Below, piece after piece: positions 41,627 through 51,063 of a stretch of DNA of 64,000 nucleotides; the first letter of the stretch is position 1, and every line of letters begins with the position of its first letter. This DNA comes from SpSt-333 sp040751955 (lineage in GTDB: Bacteria; Bacteroidota; Ignavibacteria; UBA10030; UBA8401), in assembly GCA_040751955.1 (NCBI GenBank), contig JBFMFY010000006.1, forward strand, positions 1-64,000. Reading direction: 5' to 3'. The translations under genes were made by a program, and so were the position numbers. The notes under the pieces were generated by a model. That model saw nothing but the letters and a program-made list of their open reading frames with translations, was not told the DNA's origin and ran no database searches.

Positions 41627-42514
41627 TTGATCGCAGCCGAGACCCCTAAAAAAATCTGGACCCTCCTCGATCTGGTGACGTGGGGAACGACCTATCTGAC
41701 GGAAAAAGGATTTGACGACCCGCGCTTGAATATCGAACTCCTGTTGGCACATCTTCTTCGCCTTCAGCGGATACAGCTCTATACAAACTTTGACAGGCCT
41801 CTTTCAGAAAGCGAACTTGGTATGTTCAAAGAGTTGCTCAAGCGCCGGCTCTCTCACGAACCGCTGCAGTACATTCTGGGGGAAACGGAATTTATGGGAT
41901 TGAAATTTGCTGTCGATCCTCGTGTGCTGATTCCTCGTCCGGATACCGAAATTCTCGTAGAGACGGTGATCAATAAAATCAAAAAATCGTTTTTATCTGC
42001 TGATGATTTACGAATATTGGACATCGGTACCGGAAGCGGTTGTATCGCCGTCAGTCTGGCAAAATTACTTCCCAACGCCACGGTGACGGCGATCGATATG
42101 TCTTCAGAAGCGATTGAACTTGCCTCTGTGAATGCGGGAAGGAACGGCGTTCTCGAAAAGATTTCTTTTCTTCAGAAAAATTTTCTTACAGACCATGCCG
42201 GCGATCAAAAATTCCATTGCATAGTCTCAAATCCGCCGTATATTTCAAATAGAGAGTATGGTCAATTGCCCACGGAAGTAAAAGAGTTTGAACCAACAAT
42301 AGCGCTTGCCGATGGCGGGGACGGACTCACATTCTTTAAAGAAATTGCAGAATACGCTGCCCAATCACTGTTGAGCGGCGGTTTTGTTGCGGTGGAACAC
42401 GCGTTCGATCAATCGGAAAGCGCACAGCAAATATTTCAACATGCGGGTCTGACAAACGTATCGGCAATCAAGGATTTCGGCGGTCATTTCCGCTGCGTTG
42501 TTGCCGACAAATAA
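41627..42514 (+). CDS. prmC: Release factor glutamine methyltransferase PrmC
   Basis: A 295-aa SAM methylase that modifies the GGQ glutamine of peptide chain release factors. The N-terminal helical domain precedes the diagnostic LGETEFMGLKFAVDPRVLIP. The SAM motif LDIGTGSGCIAVSLAK and the catalytic SNPPYIS follow. It begins at TTG 41627 directly after the previous stop; no ATG exists before the conserved region. prfA is not in the window. Confidence 0.94.
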   Translation: MIAAETPKKIWTLLDLVTWGTTYLTEKGFDDPRLNIELLLAHLLRLQRIQLYTNFDRPLSESELGMFKELLKRRLSHEPLQYILGETEFMGLKFAVDPRVLIPRPDTEILVETVINKIKKSFLSADDLRILDIGTGSGCIAVSLAKLLPNATVTAIDMSSEAIELASVNAGRNGVLEKISFLQKNFLTDHAGDQKFHCIVSNPPYISNREYGQLPTEVKEFEPTIALADGGDGLTFFKEIAEYAAQSLLSGGFVAVEHAFDQSESAQQIFQHAGLTNVSAIKDFGGHFRCVVADK

Positions 42515-42528
42515 ATACAAAAATAATT

Positions 42529-42975
42529 ATGCGCGCAGTCATTCAACGTGTTTCATCGGCAAGCGTTACGATTGATGGCAATATTTCAGGTGCGATTGGA
42601 AATGGATTGCTGATTCTGCTGGGGATTAAAACAGGCGATACGGACTCGGATGCACGGTATCTTGCGGAGAAATGTGCCTCACTGCGTATCTTTGAGGACG
42701 CAGAAGAAAAAATGAATCGTTCGGTGAAAGATGTCTCCGGGTCTGTGCTTGTCGTGTCGCAATTTACTCTGTATGGAGATACGCGAAAAGGGAATCGTCC
42801 CAGTTTTATCGATGCTGCTCCGCCGGCAATTGCAGAACCGCTGTATGAATATTTTGTCGGACAGATGCGGGAGTTGCTTGGGAATGAAAAAATTGCAACA
42901 GGTGTCTTTCGCGCAATGATGGATGTGACTCTTGTGAATTCCGGTCCGGTAACGGTCATTGTCGAATCGAAATGA
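42529..42975 (+). CDS. dtd: D-aminoacyl-tRNA deacylase
   Basis: A 148-aa proofreading enzyme that removes D-amino acids and glycine from mischarged tRNAs. The start MRAVIQRVSSASVTIDG and both family motifs are present: SQFTLYGDTRKGNRPSF and the NSGPVT motif carrying the cross-subunit Gly-Pro. The length is standard. The TGA overlaps the ATG of the next gene (ATGA). Confidence 0.97.
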   Translation: MRAVIQRVSSASVTIDGNISGAIGNGLLILLGIKTGDTDSDARYLAEKCASLRIFEDAEEKMNRSVKDVSGSVLVVSQFTLYGDTRKGNRPSFIDAAPPAIAEPLYEYFVGQMRELLGNEKIATGVFRAMMDVTLVNSGPVTVIVESK

Positions 42976-43883
42976 GCTTCTACTTCATTTTCTGGGACGG
43001 CGTTGGATACGGGAAGAAGAATCCCTCGGTGAATCCGTTCTTCGCCGCGAAACTTCCTACACTTCAAAAACTCTGCGGCGGAAATCTTCCTTCGACTTCG
43101 TTCAAAAAATATTCGTCGGATATCGTTTCACTCTCTCCCGTTAATGCAACTCTTCGTGTTTCCGGTTTGCCGCAGAGCGGAACGGGACAAACGGCGATCA
43201 TGACAGGAGTGAACGCTTCTAAAATGATCGGCAAACATTTTGGTCCCCATCCGTATTCAACACTCGTTCCGGTAATCAAAGAGAAGAACCTGTTTGCACA
43301 GTTGGAGCGTATGGGTAAATCGTTCTTTTTTGCGAACGGGTATCCCAAAAAATATTTCGACTATATTTTCGGTCCCAAAGGCAAAGTCCCGACAATTGCG
43401 CTGGCGTACACCTCCACAGGCAAATCTCTCAATACGCATGTTGCGATCAAGAATCATGAAGCAGTCTCTGCAGATATTTCGGGGACACGATGGAAAGAAC
43501 TCGGACACCCCGAAGTAGAACCGGTGTTGCCGCAGGAGGCAGGAACATTGATGTATAAACTGGGGAAGAATGTCGATCTTATATTCTTTGAATATTTTGT
43601 CACCGACCATGCCGGACATTCTCAGGATATGGCGGTTGCAGTTGAGATGCTGGAACGTATGGATGGATTTGTTGAAGGGATGCTGCAGCGATTCAATTAT
43701 GATGATGACATTATTCTCATCGTCAGCGATCATGGCAACATCGAAGATCTTTCTGTTAAAACACATACACGCAATCCCGTTCCCCTTGTTGTGATTGGCA
43801 AACAACATTCCTATTTTTCCTCCCGTATTCGGAGTTTGGAAGATATCACTCCGGCAATCGTTTCATTCCTGAGCAAAAAATAA
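42972..43883 (+). CDS. Alkaline-phosphatase-superfamily metalloenzyme, role unknown
   Basis: A 303-aa member of the phosphoglycerate mutase/phosphopentomutase/alkaline phosphatase superfamily. Metal and nucleophile residues are visible in FWDGVGYGKKNP, GLPQSGTGQTAIMTG, FVTDHAGHSQD and VSDHGNIEDLSVKTH. It lacks the large insertion domain of the iPGM enzymes, so it is a compact hydrolase or mutase of unknown substrate. It is coupled to dtd by a four-base overlap and precedes comEC by 27 bases. Confidence 0.8.
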   Translation: MSFYFIFWDGVGYGKKNPSVNPFFAAKLPTLQKLCGGNLPSTSFKKYSSDIVSLSPVNATLRVSGLPQSGTGQTAIMTGVNASKMIGKHFGPHPYSTLVPVIKEKNLFAQLERMGKSFFFANGYPKKYFDYIFGPKGKVPTIALAYTSTGKSLNTHVAIKNHEAVSADISGTRWKELGHPEVEPVLPQEAGTLMYKLGKNVDLIFFEYFVTDHAGHSQDMAVAVEMLERMDGFVEGMLQRFNYDDDIILIVSDHGNIEDLSVKTHTRNPVPLVVIGKQHSYFSSRIRSLEDITPAIVSFLSKK

Positions 43884-43910
43884 TCAACTGCTCTCTCAGC
43901 GGGTGTTCGT

Positions 43911-46352
43911 ATGACATTCGATAGGAATTTTGCAGCCAACAGACCTGCTCTTGTTGCTGCATCTGTGATGGCGGCAGGAATTCTCTCCGCAAAGATTGCT
44001 GACGTTCCCTGGGAATTTCACGGATTGTTGGCAGCAGTCTGTTGTATTGCATCGCTGATTGAATTATTCGTTCATCGGAAAAATACCGGACGCTCTTTCT
44101 TATACACACCGTTATTTGTTCTGACGCTCTTTTTTGCCGCTGCCGCTTCGTATGCGATCAACATACAACTTAAACAGAACAATCATATCACTCAGTTTAC
44201 CAACGGAACGGATTCTGTAACCATTGTCGGCAGAGTGATTGATGAGCCCAAAATAAAAGATGGAAGAACAACACTCCTTATTTCTGTTCTTTCCCTCCAA
44301 AACGAGTTCGATTCGGTTGTAACGGAAGGGAGAGCGTATCTCACGGTCTTTGCCGATAAGCGGTCGAAAGAAAAAGTGAAAGAGATCCCGTATGGTTCGG
44401 TGGTAACATTTAGAGGAATACTGCAGGAACCGGCTGCGGAGAGAAATCCGGGAGAATTCAGTTACAAAGAATATCTCGAATTGAACAATATACACGCACT
44501 GACGACTGTATTCGGATATTCAAACATCACAGTGTCGCAGATCCGGGAGCCGAACTGGTTCTTTGAACAGATCATTTTTCCTTCGAAAGAGTTTATTGTC
44601 CGTACCATTACGACTGTGATGAAAGGAGATGAAGCAAATTTCCTGATCGGTTTGCTGCTCGGAGACAGAACAGAGATTTCGGAAGAAATCAAAAATGCAT
44701 TCACCAATACCGGTACTATTCATGTGCTTGCGGTTTCAGGCTCGCACGTTATCCTGGTTGTAGCGATCATCTATGTGATTTTCAGCTTGCTGCGGTTTCC
44801 AAATAAACCGAAGATTGTTTTCACGCTGTTAACGCTGGTGTACTACACGTTTCTCACCGGTGCATCCCCCTCGATCGTTCGGGCATCTATTATGACCGGT
44901 ATCGTGCTGATCGGAAAATTCTTCGAGCAGAAAACAGACACGTACAATGTACTCGGTCTATCAGCAGTTCTCATGTTCTTGTACGATCCAAAACAATTGT
45001 TCGATGTCGGATTTCAATTGTCGTTCTCAGCAGTCTTCTCCATGGTCTATTTTTATCCGAAAATGAATTCGCTCATCAAAAGTATTCCGGAGCCGTTGGA
45101 GGAGTTTAAGATCATCACTCCGGTGTGGCAGTTGTTCGCCGTGTCGCTGGCGGCGCAAGTTGGAACGATACCGTTCACGGCATATTATTTCGGCAAGGTT
45201 TCGCTCATATCGCTCTTTGCAAACCTTATCGTTGTTCCTTTGGTCGGAATCATCGTCACGATTGGTTTGACAGGAGCACTGCTGGGCGTTGTATCGATGT
45301 GGACAGCATCGGTCTTGAGTGAAGCGAACAATCTGCTTGCATGGTTTACGCTGACATTGGTGAAACTTGCTGAGCAAGTGCCGTATGCAGTCGTCAACAC
45401 AGCAATGTTTGGGTGGAAGGAAACCATACTCTATTCGATTATCATTGGGTGGATCTTCAATTGGCACGATCGCCTTCTGCAAAAAAGAATCCTGTTCGGG
45501 CTTTTGTTGTTTGTCAACGGAATGCTGTACATCTCATTCTTAAGCGGTAGCGAAAAGAAGTTAAAAGTTTCATTTCTCGATGTCGGACAGGGGGATGCAG
45601 CAGTAATTGAACTGCCTGCGGGCGAAACGATTGTTGTTGATGCAGGACCGATTTCTGCTGCATACAACGCAGGAGAAATGGTTGTTGCTCCGTTCTTGCG
45701 TCGCCGTGGAATTTCTACTATTGACGCATTGATAACATCACATCCTCACGCAGATCATTTAGGCGGAGTTCCGTACCTCATGAAGAATTTTGAAGTAAAA
45801 CAAACAATCGATGCAGGACAAAGGATGAATTCGAATTTATTTTATGAGTACGATCTTCTTGAACAGAGCACCGTTCACACTACTGCTCGTGCGGGAATGG
45901 TGAGCCGGTTCGATAACGTTCGATTATATATCCTTCATCCCACGAAAAGGTTCCTTGATACCGATTCTGCGGACGGATATTCCGACGTCAACGAAAGTTC
46001 GGTCGTTTTCAAATTGCAGTACGGCGGCACATCGTTCTTGTTTATGGGAGATGCCGAGACCGAATCCGAAGAACATCTGGTTCATGCGTACGGCGATTTC
46101 CTCGATTCTGATGTGTTGAAAGCGGGACATCATGGATCATCGACAAGCAGTACGGAAGAACTTGCGCACAAAGTATCTCCTGATCATGTCGTCGTTTCTG
46201 TGGCACGGTTCAATAAGTTCAAACACCCATCCAAGACCGTACTGGAACGATTTGTCCGAAATGGGGCTGCGGTGCACAGAACAGATCAGACAGGAGCGGT
46301 CATTTTTGAATCCGACGGTACGTCAATCAAGCATACGGCATGGAGAGAATGA
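43911..46352 (+). CDS. comEC: ComEC/Rec2 DNA uptake channel
   Basis: An 813-aa full-length ComEC. The N-terminal membrane segment and soluble OB-like domain lead into the Competence domain, with GDRTEISEEIKNAFTNTGTIH and VSGSHVILV and about eight helices. The C-terminal metallo-beta-lactamase domain has DVGQGDAAVIEL, SHPHADHLGG, FMGDAETESE and KAGHHGSSTS. It moves single-stranded DNA across the inner membrane during transformation, and the lactamase domain probably degrades the other strand. A ComEA/pilus set is not in the window. Confidence 0.95.
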   Translation: MTFDRNFAANRPALVAASVMAAGILSAKIADVPWEFHGLLAAVCCIASLIELFVHRKNTGRSFLYTPLFVLTLFFAAAASYAINIQLKQNNHITQFTNGTDSVTIVGRVIDEPKIKDGRTTLLISVLSLQNEFDSVVTEGRAYLTVFADKRSKEKVKEIPYGSVVTFRGILQEPAAERNPGEFSYKEYLELNNIHALTTVFGYSNITVSQIREPNWFFEQIIFPSKEFIVRTITTVMKGDEANFLIGLLLGDRTEISEEIKNAFTNTGTIHVLAVSGSHVILVVAIIYVIFSLLRFPNKPKIVFTLLTLVYYTFLTGASPSIVRASIMTGIVLIGKFFEQKTDTYNVLGLSAVLMFLYDPKQLFDVGFQLSFSAVFSMVYFYPKMNSLIKSIPEPLEEFKIITPVWQLFAVSLAAQVGTIPFTAYYFGKVSLISLFANLIVVPLVGIIVTIGLTGALLGVVSMWTASVLSEANNLLAWFTLTLVKLAEQVPYAVVNTAMFGWKETILYSIIIGWIFNWHDRLLQKRILFGLLLFVNGMLYISFLSGSEKKLKVSFLDVGQGDAAVIELPAGETIVVDAGPISAAYNAGEMVVAPFLRRRGISTIDALITSHPHADHLGGVPYLMKNFEVKQTIDAGQRMNSNLFYEYDLLEQSTVHTTARAGMVSRFDNVRLYILHPTKRFLDTDSADGYSDVNESSVVFKLQYGGTSFLFMGDAETESEEHLVHAYGDFLDSDVLKAGHHGSSTSSTEELAHKVSPDHVVVSVARFNKFKHPSKTVLERFVRNGAAVHRTDQTGAVIFESDGTSIKHTAWRE

Positions 46353-46353
46353 T

Positions 46354-46554
46354 ATGAATATTTATCAGAAAACAAATCTTATTTCATTCTTGATATTGTT
46401 AGCCTGTATTATTATTTCGGCACTTCTCTATTTCGTGTTTCATATTGTATTCATCTTCCTTATTTTTATTCCGCCGGTCATTTATTACTTCCTCAGAAAA
46501 CGAGCGATCAATGGCGACAAAGAAATTTCAGACCGATTCGGGGATTCCGATTAA
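46354..46554 (+). CDS. 66-aa membrane protein overlapping the mutase gene
   Basis: A 66-residue protein with two hydrophobic helices (about residues 7-28 and 29-48), followed by a charged tail RKRAINGDKEISDRFGDSD. GGAGAG lies nine bases before the ATG, and the gene starts one base after comEC. Its last 44 bases overlap the 5' end of the methylmalonyl-CoA mutase gene in another frame. I recognise no family. The hydrophobicity pattern and ribosome binding site support it being real. Confidence 0.55.
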   Translation: MNIYQKTNLISFLILLACIIISALLYFVFHIVFIFLIFIPPVIYYFLRKRAINGDKEISDRFGDSD

Positions 46555-48076
46555 AGAATACTACACGAGTAACGATGTAGATTCATCGAAGCAGATTGGC
46601 GAACCCGGAAAATTTCCGTTCACGCGCGGAGTCTATCCGTCGATGTATCGGTCACGATTGTGGACGATGCGTCAGTATGCCGGATTCGGAACAGCGCGCC
46701 AATCGAATGAACGGTACAACTATCTCCTCTCGCAAGGAACAACCGGTCTGTCGGTCGCTTTTGACCTTCCCACACAGATGGGGTATGATTCTGACCACAC
46801 AATGAGCGAAGGAGAAGTTGGGAAAGTCGGCGTCGCAATCGATACGCTTGCCGACATCGAGACGTTGTTTGATGGCATTGATCTTCAGAAAATTACCACC
46901 TCCATGACGATCAATGCCACCGCTGCCATTCTTCTATGTATGTATGTGGCACTGGCAAAAAAACAAAACGCCGATCTGAAAAATATTTCCGGGACGATTC
47001 AAAATGACATCCTGAAAGAGTACATCGCGCGGGGTACGTACATTTATCCTCCGCAGCAATCGATGCGGCTTGTAACCGATACCTTTGCCTGGTGCAGTGT
47101 GAATCTACCGAGTTGGAATACAATTTCTATCAGCGGATATCATATCCGCGAAGCAGGTTCAACCGCTGTGCAGGAGGTTGCATTCACACTGGCGAATGCA
47201 AAGGAGTATGTCCGTGCGGCGGTGAACGCCGGATTATCTGTCGATACATTTGCACCGCGGCTCTCCTTCTTTTTCAATGCGCACAATAATTTTTTTGAAG
47301 AAGTTGCAAAGTTTCGCGCAGCCCGCAGATTGTGGGCAGCCATCATGAAAGAAGAATTCAACGCGCAGAATCCCGATTCGATGAAACTCCGGTTTCATAC
47401 TCAGACCGGCGGTTCCACGCTCGCCGCACAGCAGATCGATACGAACATTCCTCGAGTGACATTGCAGGCATTGGCAGCCGTTCTTGGCGGAACTCAATCA
47501 TTGCACACCAATGCAAAAGATGAAGCGCTCGCACTGCCGACCGAAGAATCGGCGCGGCTTGCACTTCGCACACAGCAGGTGATTGCGTATGAATCGGGAG
47601 TAACCGAAACTGTCGATCCGCTTGCCGGTTCGTATTTCGTTGAATCATTGACGAATGAGATCGAAGCACGGGCAAAGGAATATCTCGCGAAGGTAGATTC
47701 GATCGGCGGTTCCGTGCGAGCGATTGAAAAGAATTTTTTTCAGACCGAGATCGCAGAGAGCGCCTACAAATATCAGAAAGCAATTGACGAAAAGGAGAAG
47801 ATCATCGTCGGAGTCAACGAGTTTACGGTTCAGGAAACGCACACAGAAGAATTACTAAAAGTTGATGAATCGATCCGTGACGAACAAGTACGGAACCTTA
47901 AAAAGGTTAAGGCACGCCGCAACTCTGCGAATGTCTTTGCTGTGTTGTCCGGATTGAAAACAGCCGCTTTGACAAATGATAATTTGATTCCGCATATTCT
48001 TCGCGCTGTGGAAGCATACGCCTCGGTCGGTGAAATCTCGGATACGCTGAGAGAAGTGTGGGGAGTGTATGAGTAA
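46511..48076 (+). CDS. Methylmalonyl-CoA mutase, catalytic subunit only
   Basis: A 521-aa TIM-barrel catalytic domain of a B12-dependent acyl-CoA mutase, without the B12-binding domain, which must be supplied by a separate subunit not in this window. The substrate residues match methylmalonyl-CoA mutase rather than isobutyryl-CoA mutase: Tyr56 in TMRQYAGF and Arg174 in ARGTYIYPPQ. Other blocks are TGLSVAFDLPTQMGYDSD and SLHTNAKDEALALPTEE. It interconverts methylmalonyl- and succinyl-CoA in propionate metabolism. ATG 46511 just precedes the conserved TDSGIPIK and forces a 44-base overlap with the small membrane gene. Confidence 0.93.
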   Translation: MATKKFQTDSGIPIKEYYTSNDVDSSKQIGEPGKFPFTRGVYPSMYRSRLWTMRQYAGFGTARQSNERYNYLLSQGTTGLSVAFDLPTQMGYDSDHTMSEGEVGKVGVAIDTLADIETLFDGIDLQKITTSMTINATAAILLCMYVALAKKQNADLKNISGTIQNDILKEYIARGTYIYPPQQSMRLVTDTFAWCSVNLPSWNTISISGYHIREAGSTAVQEVAFTLANAKEYVRAAVNAGLSVDTFAPRLSFFFNAHNNFFEEVAKFRAARRLWAAIMKEEFNAQNPDSMKLRFHTQTGGSTLAAQQIDTNIPRVTLQALAAVLGGTQSLHTNAKDEALALPTEESARLALRTQQVIAYESGVTETVDPLAGSYFVESLTNEIEARAKEYLAKVDSIGGSVRAIEKNFFQTEIAESAYKYQKAIDEKEKIIVGVNEFTVQETHTEELLKVDESIRDEQVRNLKKVKARRNSANVFAVLSGLKTAALTNDNLIPHILRAVEAYASVGEISDTLREVWGVYE

Positions 48077-48836
48077 AGCCAGACTCGCGGAGATAAAAAA
48101 ACTCCATCAGAAAAAGTACCGGGAGGAGATGGGGTTGTATCTCATTGAAGGGTGGAAGTCTGTTGAAGAGGCATTGCATGCCCGTATCTCATTCTCAACT
48201 GTGGTGTATGATGAGCATCGGATTCCCGATCCGAAGTTACTCTCCGCTCTCAAAAAGTCGTCGGCTGAATTGATTGCTGCAAAAGCAAAAGAGATCGATT
48301 CGATTTCCGATGCCGTCACATCGCAAGGGATCATCGCTGTTGCTCCAATCGCCGATTCCCGCGGAAAGATAGATGATGTGTTGAAAAGAGAATCTGCTCT
48401 CATCATTGCACTGGATGGTATCGGCGATCCGGGAAATCTCGGCACGATCATCCGCACGTGCGATTGGTTTGGTGTGGATGCGCTGGTAGTTGGAAAACAC
48501 TCAGTCGATCTTTACAACCCGAAAGTTGTGCGGGCAACGATGGGGTCTCTTTTTCATTTTCCGATTGTCAATGATGTTGATTTAATAACTGTTCTCACAC
48601 AAAGCCACAAAGAGGGATTTTCTATCTTTTCAACCGAACTTTTGGGAAGTGATGACGTGAGAAAAACTGTATTTTCAATGAAGTCATTGATCGTCATCGG
48701 CAGCGAATCGCACGGCGTGTCGAAAGAAATTTCCCCACTGGCTGACAAAAAGATATTTATCCCGAATTTTGGCAAGGCAGAATCGCTGAATGCGGCAATC
48801 GCGTGTGCAGTGATTCTTACGAGGTTAAGATTATGA
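48069..48836 (+). CDS. TrmH/SpoU-type RNA 2'-O-methyltransferase
   Basis: A 255-aa knotted methyltransferase. The N-terminal substrate-binding domain (residues about 1-95) has LIEGWKSVEEAL. The SpoU domain follows with LDGIGDPGNLGTIIRTCDWFG, the SAM-site IVIGSESHGVSKEI and the final motif IPNFGKAESLNAAIACAVI. The target (23S rRNA or tRNA ribose) cannot be fixed from sequence. It overlaps the mutase by eight bases and the next gene by four. Confidence 0.92.
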   Translation: MSKARLAEIKKLHQKKYREEMGLYLIEGWKSVEEALHARISFSTVVYDEHRIPDPKLLSALKKSSAELIAAKAKEIDSISDAVTSQGIIAVAPIADSRGKIDDVLKRESALIIALDGIGDPGNLGTIIRTCDWFGVDALVVGKHSVDLYNPKVVRATMGSLFHFPIVNDVDLITVLTQSHKEGFSIFSTELLGSDDVRKTVFSMKSLIVIGSESHGVSKEISPLADKKIFIPNFGKAESLNAAIACAVILTRLRL

Positions 48837-49765
48837 TCACGGATGTACATGGTATTACTGTCGGACATTATACTGATGAACAGAACATTACCGGCTGTAC
48901 AGTCATCCTGTGTCCTCCGAATACCATGGCAAGCTGCGATGTGCGAGGAAGTTCTCCCGGATCGCGCGAACTGGCTCTTCTTGCACCGGACAAACAGATG
49001 CAGGAGATCCACGCAATTCTTTTATCGGGCGGGAGTGCATTCGGACTCGGTGCTGCAAACGGTGTGATGAAGTATCTTGTTGACAACAACATCGGCTACA
49101 AAACGCCGTGGGCACTTGTGCCGATTGTTCCGAGTGCAATCATTTTCGATCTGAACATCGGCAGTTCCACAGTTTTTCCAACGCAGGAAAATGCTTATCA
49201 AGCATCTGCTGGTGCATCGGCTGATTTTGAGCAGGGGAGTGTCGGTGCAGGCACCGGCGCCGTTGTTGGAAAATGGAGTGGATTTCAAAATGCGATGAAA
49301 GGAGGGATCGGGAGTGCTTCTGTCAAGATCGGTGATGTGGTTGTTGGGGCTCTGGCTGTCGTTAATTCCGTTGGCGATGTTGTCAACGCAAACGGTTCGG
49401 TCCTTGCCGGCGCACGCGTTGATGGAAAATTTTTGGGTGAATCGCAGCGGCTTCATCATTTTAACAACGAACATCTTCTTACAAGAAACACGAATACGAC
49501 ACTTGTCGTTGTCGCTACGAATGCCCGCTTCAATAAGATTGATACACACCGCATTGCCCAGCGGGCACACGATGGAATGTCGCGTGCAATAATTCCATGT
49601 CATACAACGTTCGACGGTGACGTCACATTCGCCTTATCTTGCGGCGACAAGAAAGCATCGATTGATCTGGTTGCAGAAATGGGAGCGGAAGCTACGGCAT
49701 CTGCAATTCGGAACGCTGTCATATATGCAAAAGCAAGAGGCGGAGTCTCCGGCATTTCCAAATAA
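48833..49765 (+). CDS. P1/S58 family peptidase (DmpA-like)
   Basis: A 310-aa N-terminal-nucleophile-like aminopeptidase/amidase. Typical blocks are ITVGHYTDEQNITGCTVILC, ILLSGGSAFGLGAANGVM, GSVGAGTGAVVGKWSG and the cleavage region KGGIGSAS with the nucleophile serine. The precursor cuts itself into two chains. Family members release D- or beta-amino acids from peptide amides; the physiological substrate here is unknown. ATG 48833 overlaps the previous stop (ATGA). Confidence 0.92.
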   Translation: MITDVHGITVGHYTDEQNITGCTVILCPPNTMASCDVRGSSPGSRELALLAPDKQMQEIHAILLSGGSAFGLGAANGVMKYLVDNNIGYKTPWALVPIVPSAIIFDLNIGSSTVFPTQENAYQASAGASADFEQGSVGAGTGAVVGKWSGFQNAMKGGIGSASVKIGDVVVGALAVVNSVGDVVNANGSVLAGARVDGKFLGESQRLHHFNNEHLLTRNTNTTLVVVATNARFNKIDTHRIAQRAHDGMSRAIIPCHTTFDGDVTFALSCGDKKASIDLVAEMGAEATASAIRNAVIYAKARGGVSGISK

Positions 49766-49802
49766 TCTTTGTATTTTCACCATTTAATTTCAATATTCGT
49801 TC

Positions 49803-50624
49803 GTGTTAAAATCATTGCCGAAACGTGCCGTAAGCCTTCCCCGTGCGCTTTCCAAATTGGGATATTGCTCACGCAGTCAGGCGGAAAAGTTAGTTGCTGC
49901 GGGGAATGTTTCGGTAAATGGAAGAGTGGTTCGTTCTGCATCGTTCCGCGTCGATCCTTCAATTGACAACATCGAAATTGACGGTACGAGAGTCGGGAAG
50001 AAGAAAGAGTTTGTCTATTTGTTATTCAACAAGCCGGTCGGTGTCGTTACGTCACGGAGTGATGAACGGGGAAGAAAGACTGTATATGATTTCATTGAGG
50101 GGAAAAATTTGGAGGGTTCAAGTTTCAAGGTTCAGGTTTCAGGTGTAAAGCAATTGCCGGGGGGAGTCCATCTTTTCCCTGTAGGAAGGTTGGATAAAGA
50201 TACATCCGGTGCGCTGCTCATAACCAATGACTCGCAGTTGGGAGAAAAACTAACCAATCCGAATTCCAAAATTCCGAAGACGTACGAAGTTGTATGCAGC
50301 GGAATTCTGGGAAACAGAGAAGTTAAAATTTTATCTGCCGGCGTTGTCTTGAACGATGGATATAAAACGCTTCCGGCAACAATAAAAATTCTTTCAACTT
50401 CAAGTGTAGAGACGGTTTGCGAAATTACAATCATTGAAGGAAAAAACAGACAAATCAGAAGAATGTTTGAAGTGGTCGAGCATCCGGTTATTGCTTTGAA
50501 AAGAATTTCAATTGGTTCGTTATTACTTGGTGATTTAAAAGATGGAACACTAAAGCATTTAAAAGACGAAGAAATTAAATTATTGAAAGAAGAAAGTGCC
50601 AAACATCGTTTGCAACATCATTGA
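49803..50624 (+). CDS. RluB/RsuA-family rRNA pseudouridine synthase
   Basis: 273 aa. The N-terminal S4 RNA-binding domain (LPRALSKLGYCSRSQAEKLV) is followed by the pseudouridine synthase domain. The catalytic aspartate sits in LFPVGRLDKDTSGALLITND, and NRQIRRMFE follows near the end. Between residues 96 and 118 it has an insertion that RluB enzymes lack, encoded by four heptanucleotide repeats (50118-50145). It modifies 23S or 16S rRNA; the exact site is not resolved. The start is GTG 49803, and the 3' end overlaps the NUDIX gene by 29 bases. Confidence 0.92.
   Translation: MLKSLPKRAVSLPRALSKLGYCSRSQAEKLVAAGNVSVNGRVVRSASFRVDPSIDNIEIDGTRVGKKKEFVYLLFNKPVGVVTSRSDERGRKTVYDFIEGKNLEGSSFKVQVSGVKQLPGGVHLFPVGRLDKDTSGALLITNDSQLGEKLTNPNSKIPKTYEVVCSGILGNREVKILSAGVVLNDGYKTLPATIKILSTSSVETVCEITIIEGKNRQIRRMFEVVEHPVIALKRISIGSLLLGDLKDGTLKHLKDEEIKLLKEESAKHRLQHH
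50118..50145 (+). repeat. Four-copy TTTCAGG heptad array inside the RluB-like gene
   Basis: Four consecutive 7-base units, variants of TTTCAGG, span 28 bases within the coding region just before the catalytic LFPVGRLD block. They encode a short insertion, FKVQVSG-like, at a surface loop. The same heptad occurs in the aldehyde dehydrogenase gene (18360) and in the gap at 58383. Confidence 0.8.
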
Positions 50625-51063
50625 AGTCTGTATCTTCTCATTTGAAAACAAAGAGCCGTTGTATCTTATGCTACGCCGCTCAAAGTCAGAAAAATTGTAT
50701 CCCGATGCATGGCAGATTGTAACCGGTTCAATAGAAGCGGGAGAAACCGCGTTGCAGGGAGCGTTACGTGAACTGAAGGAAGAAACCGGATATACACCGA
50801 AAAAATTCTGGATCGTGCCGCATGTGAACACGTTCTTTTCCGTGAATCACGATACGTTGAATCACACGGTTGTCTTCGCCGCTCAGGTCCCCCGGAAAAC
50901 AGATCTGCAACTCTCGCACGAGCATTATCAGCATCTCTGGTGTACAATCGACAAGGCAAAAGAGTTGTGCGTGTGGCCCGGACAGAAGGATGCATTGCAA
51001 ATCGTACACGACTATATAGTTCGCGGTTCCAAAGCAGCTGATTTTTCCGAGATCATACTGTGA
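50596..51063 (+). CDS. NUDIX hydrolase
   Basis: A 155-aa pyrophosphohydrolase with a complete Nudix box, GSIEAGETALQGALRELKEETG. The approach YPDAWQIVTGSIE resembles dihydroneopterin triphosphate pyrophosphatase (NudB), so a role in folate synthesis is possible but unproven. It starts at GTG 50596 inside the previous gene and overlaps the next gene by four bases (GTGA). Confidence 0.88.
   Translation: MPNIVCNIIEVCIFSFENKEPLYLMLRRSKSEKLYPDAWQIVTGSIEAGETALQGALRELKEETGYTPKKFWIVPHVNTFFSVNHDTLNHTVVFAAQVPRKTDLQLSHEHYQHLWCTIDKAKELCVWPGQKDALQIVHDYIVRGSKAADFSEIIL

Noticed and set aside
43911..46352. Natural-competence locus
   Set aside because: comEC is intact, but no other competence gene lies nearby, so no locus can be claimed from this window.
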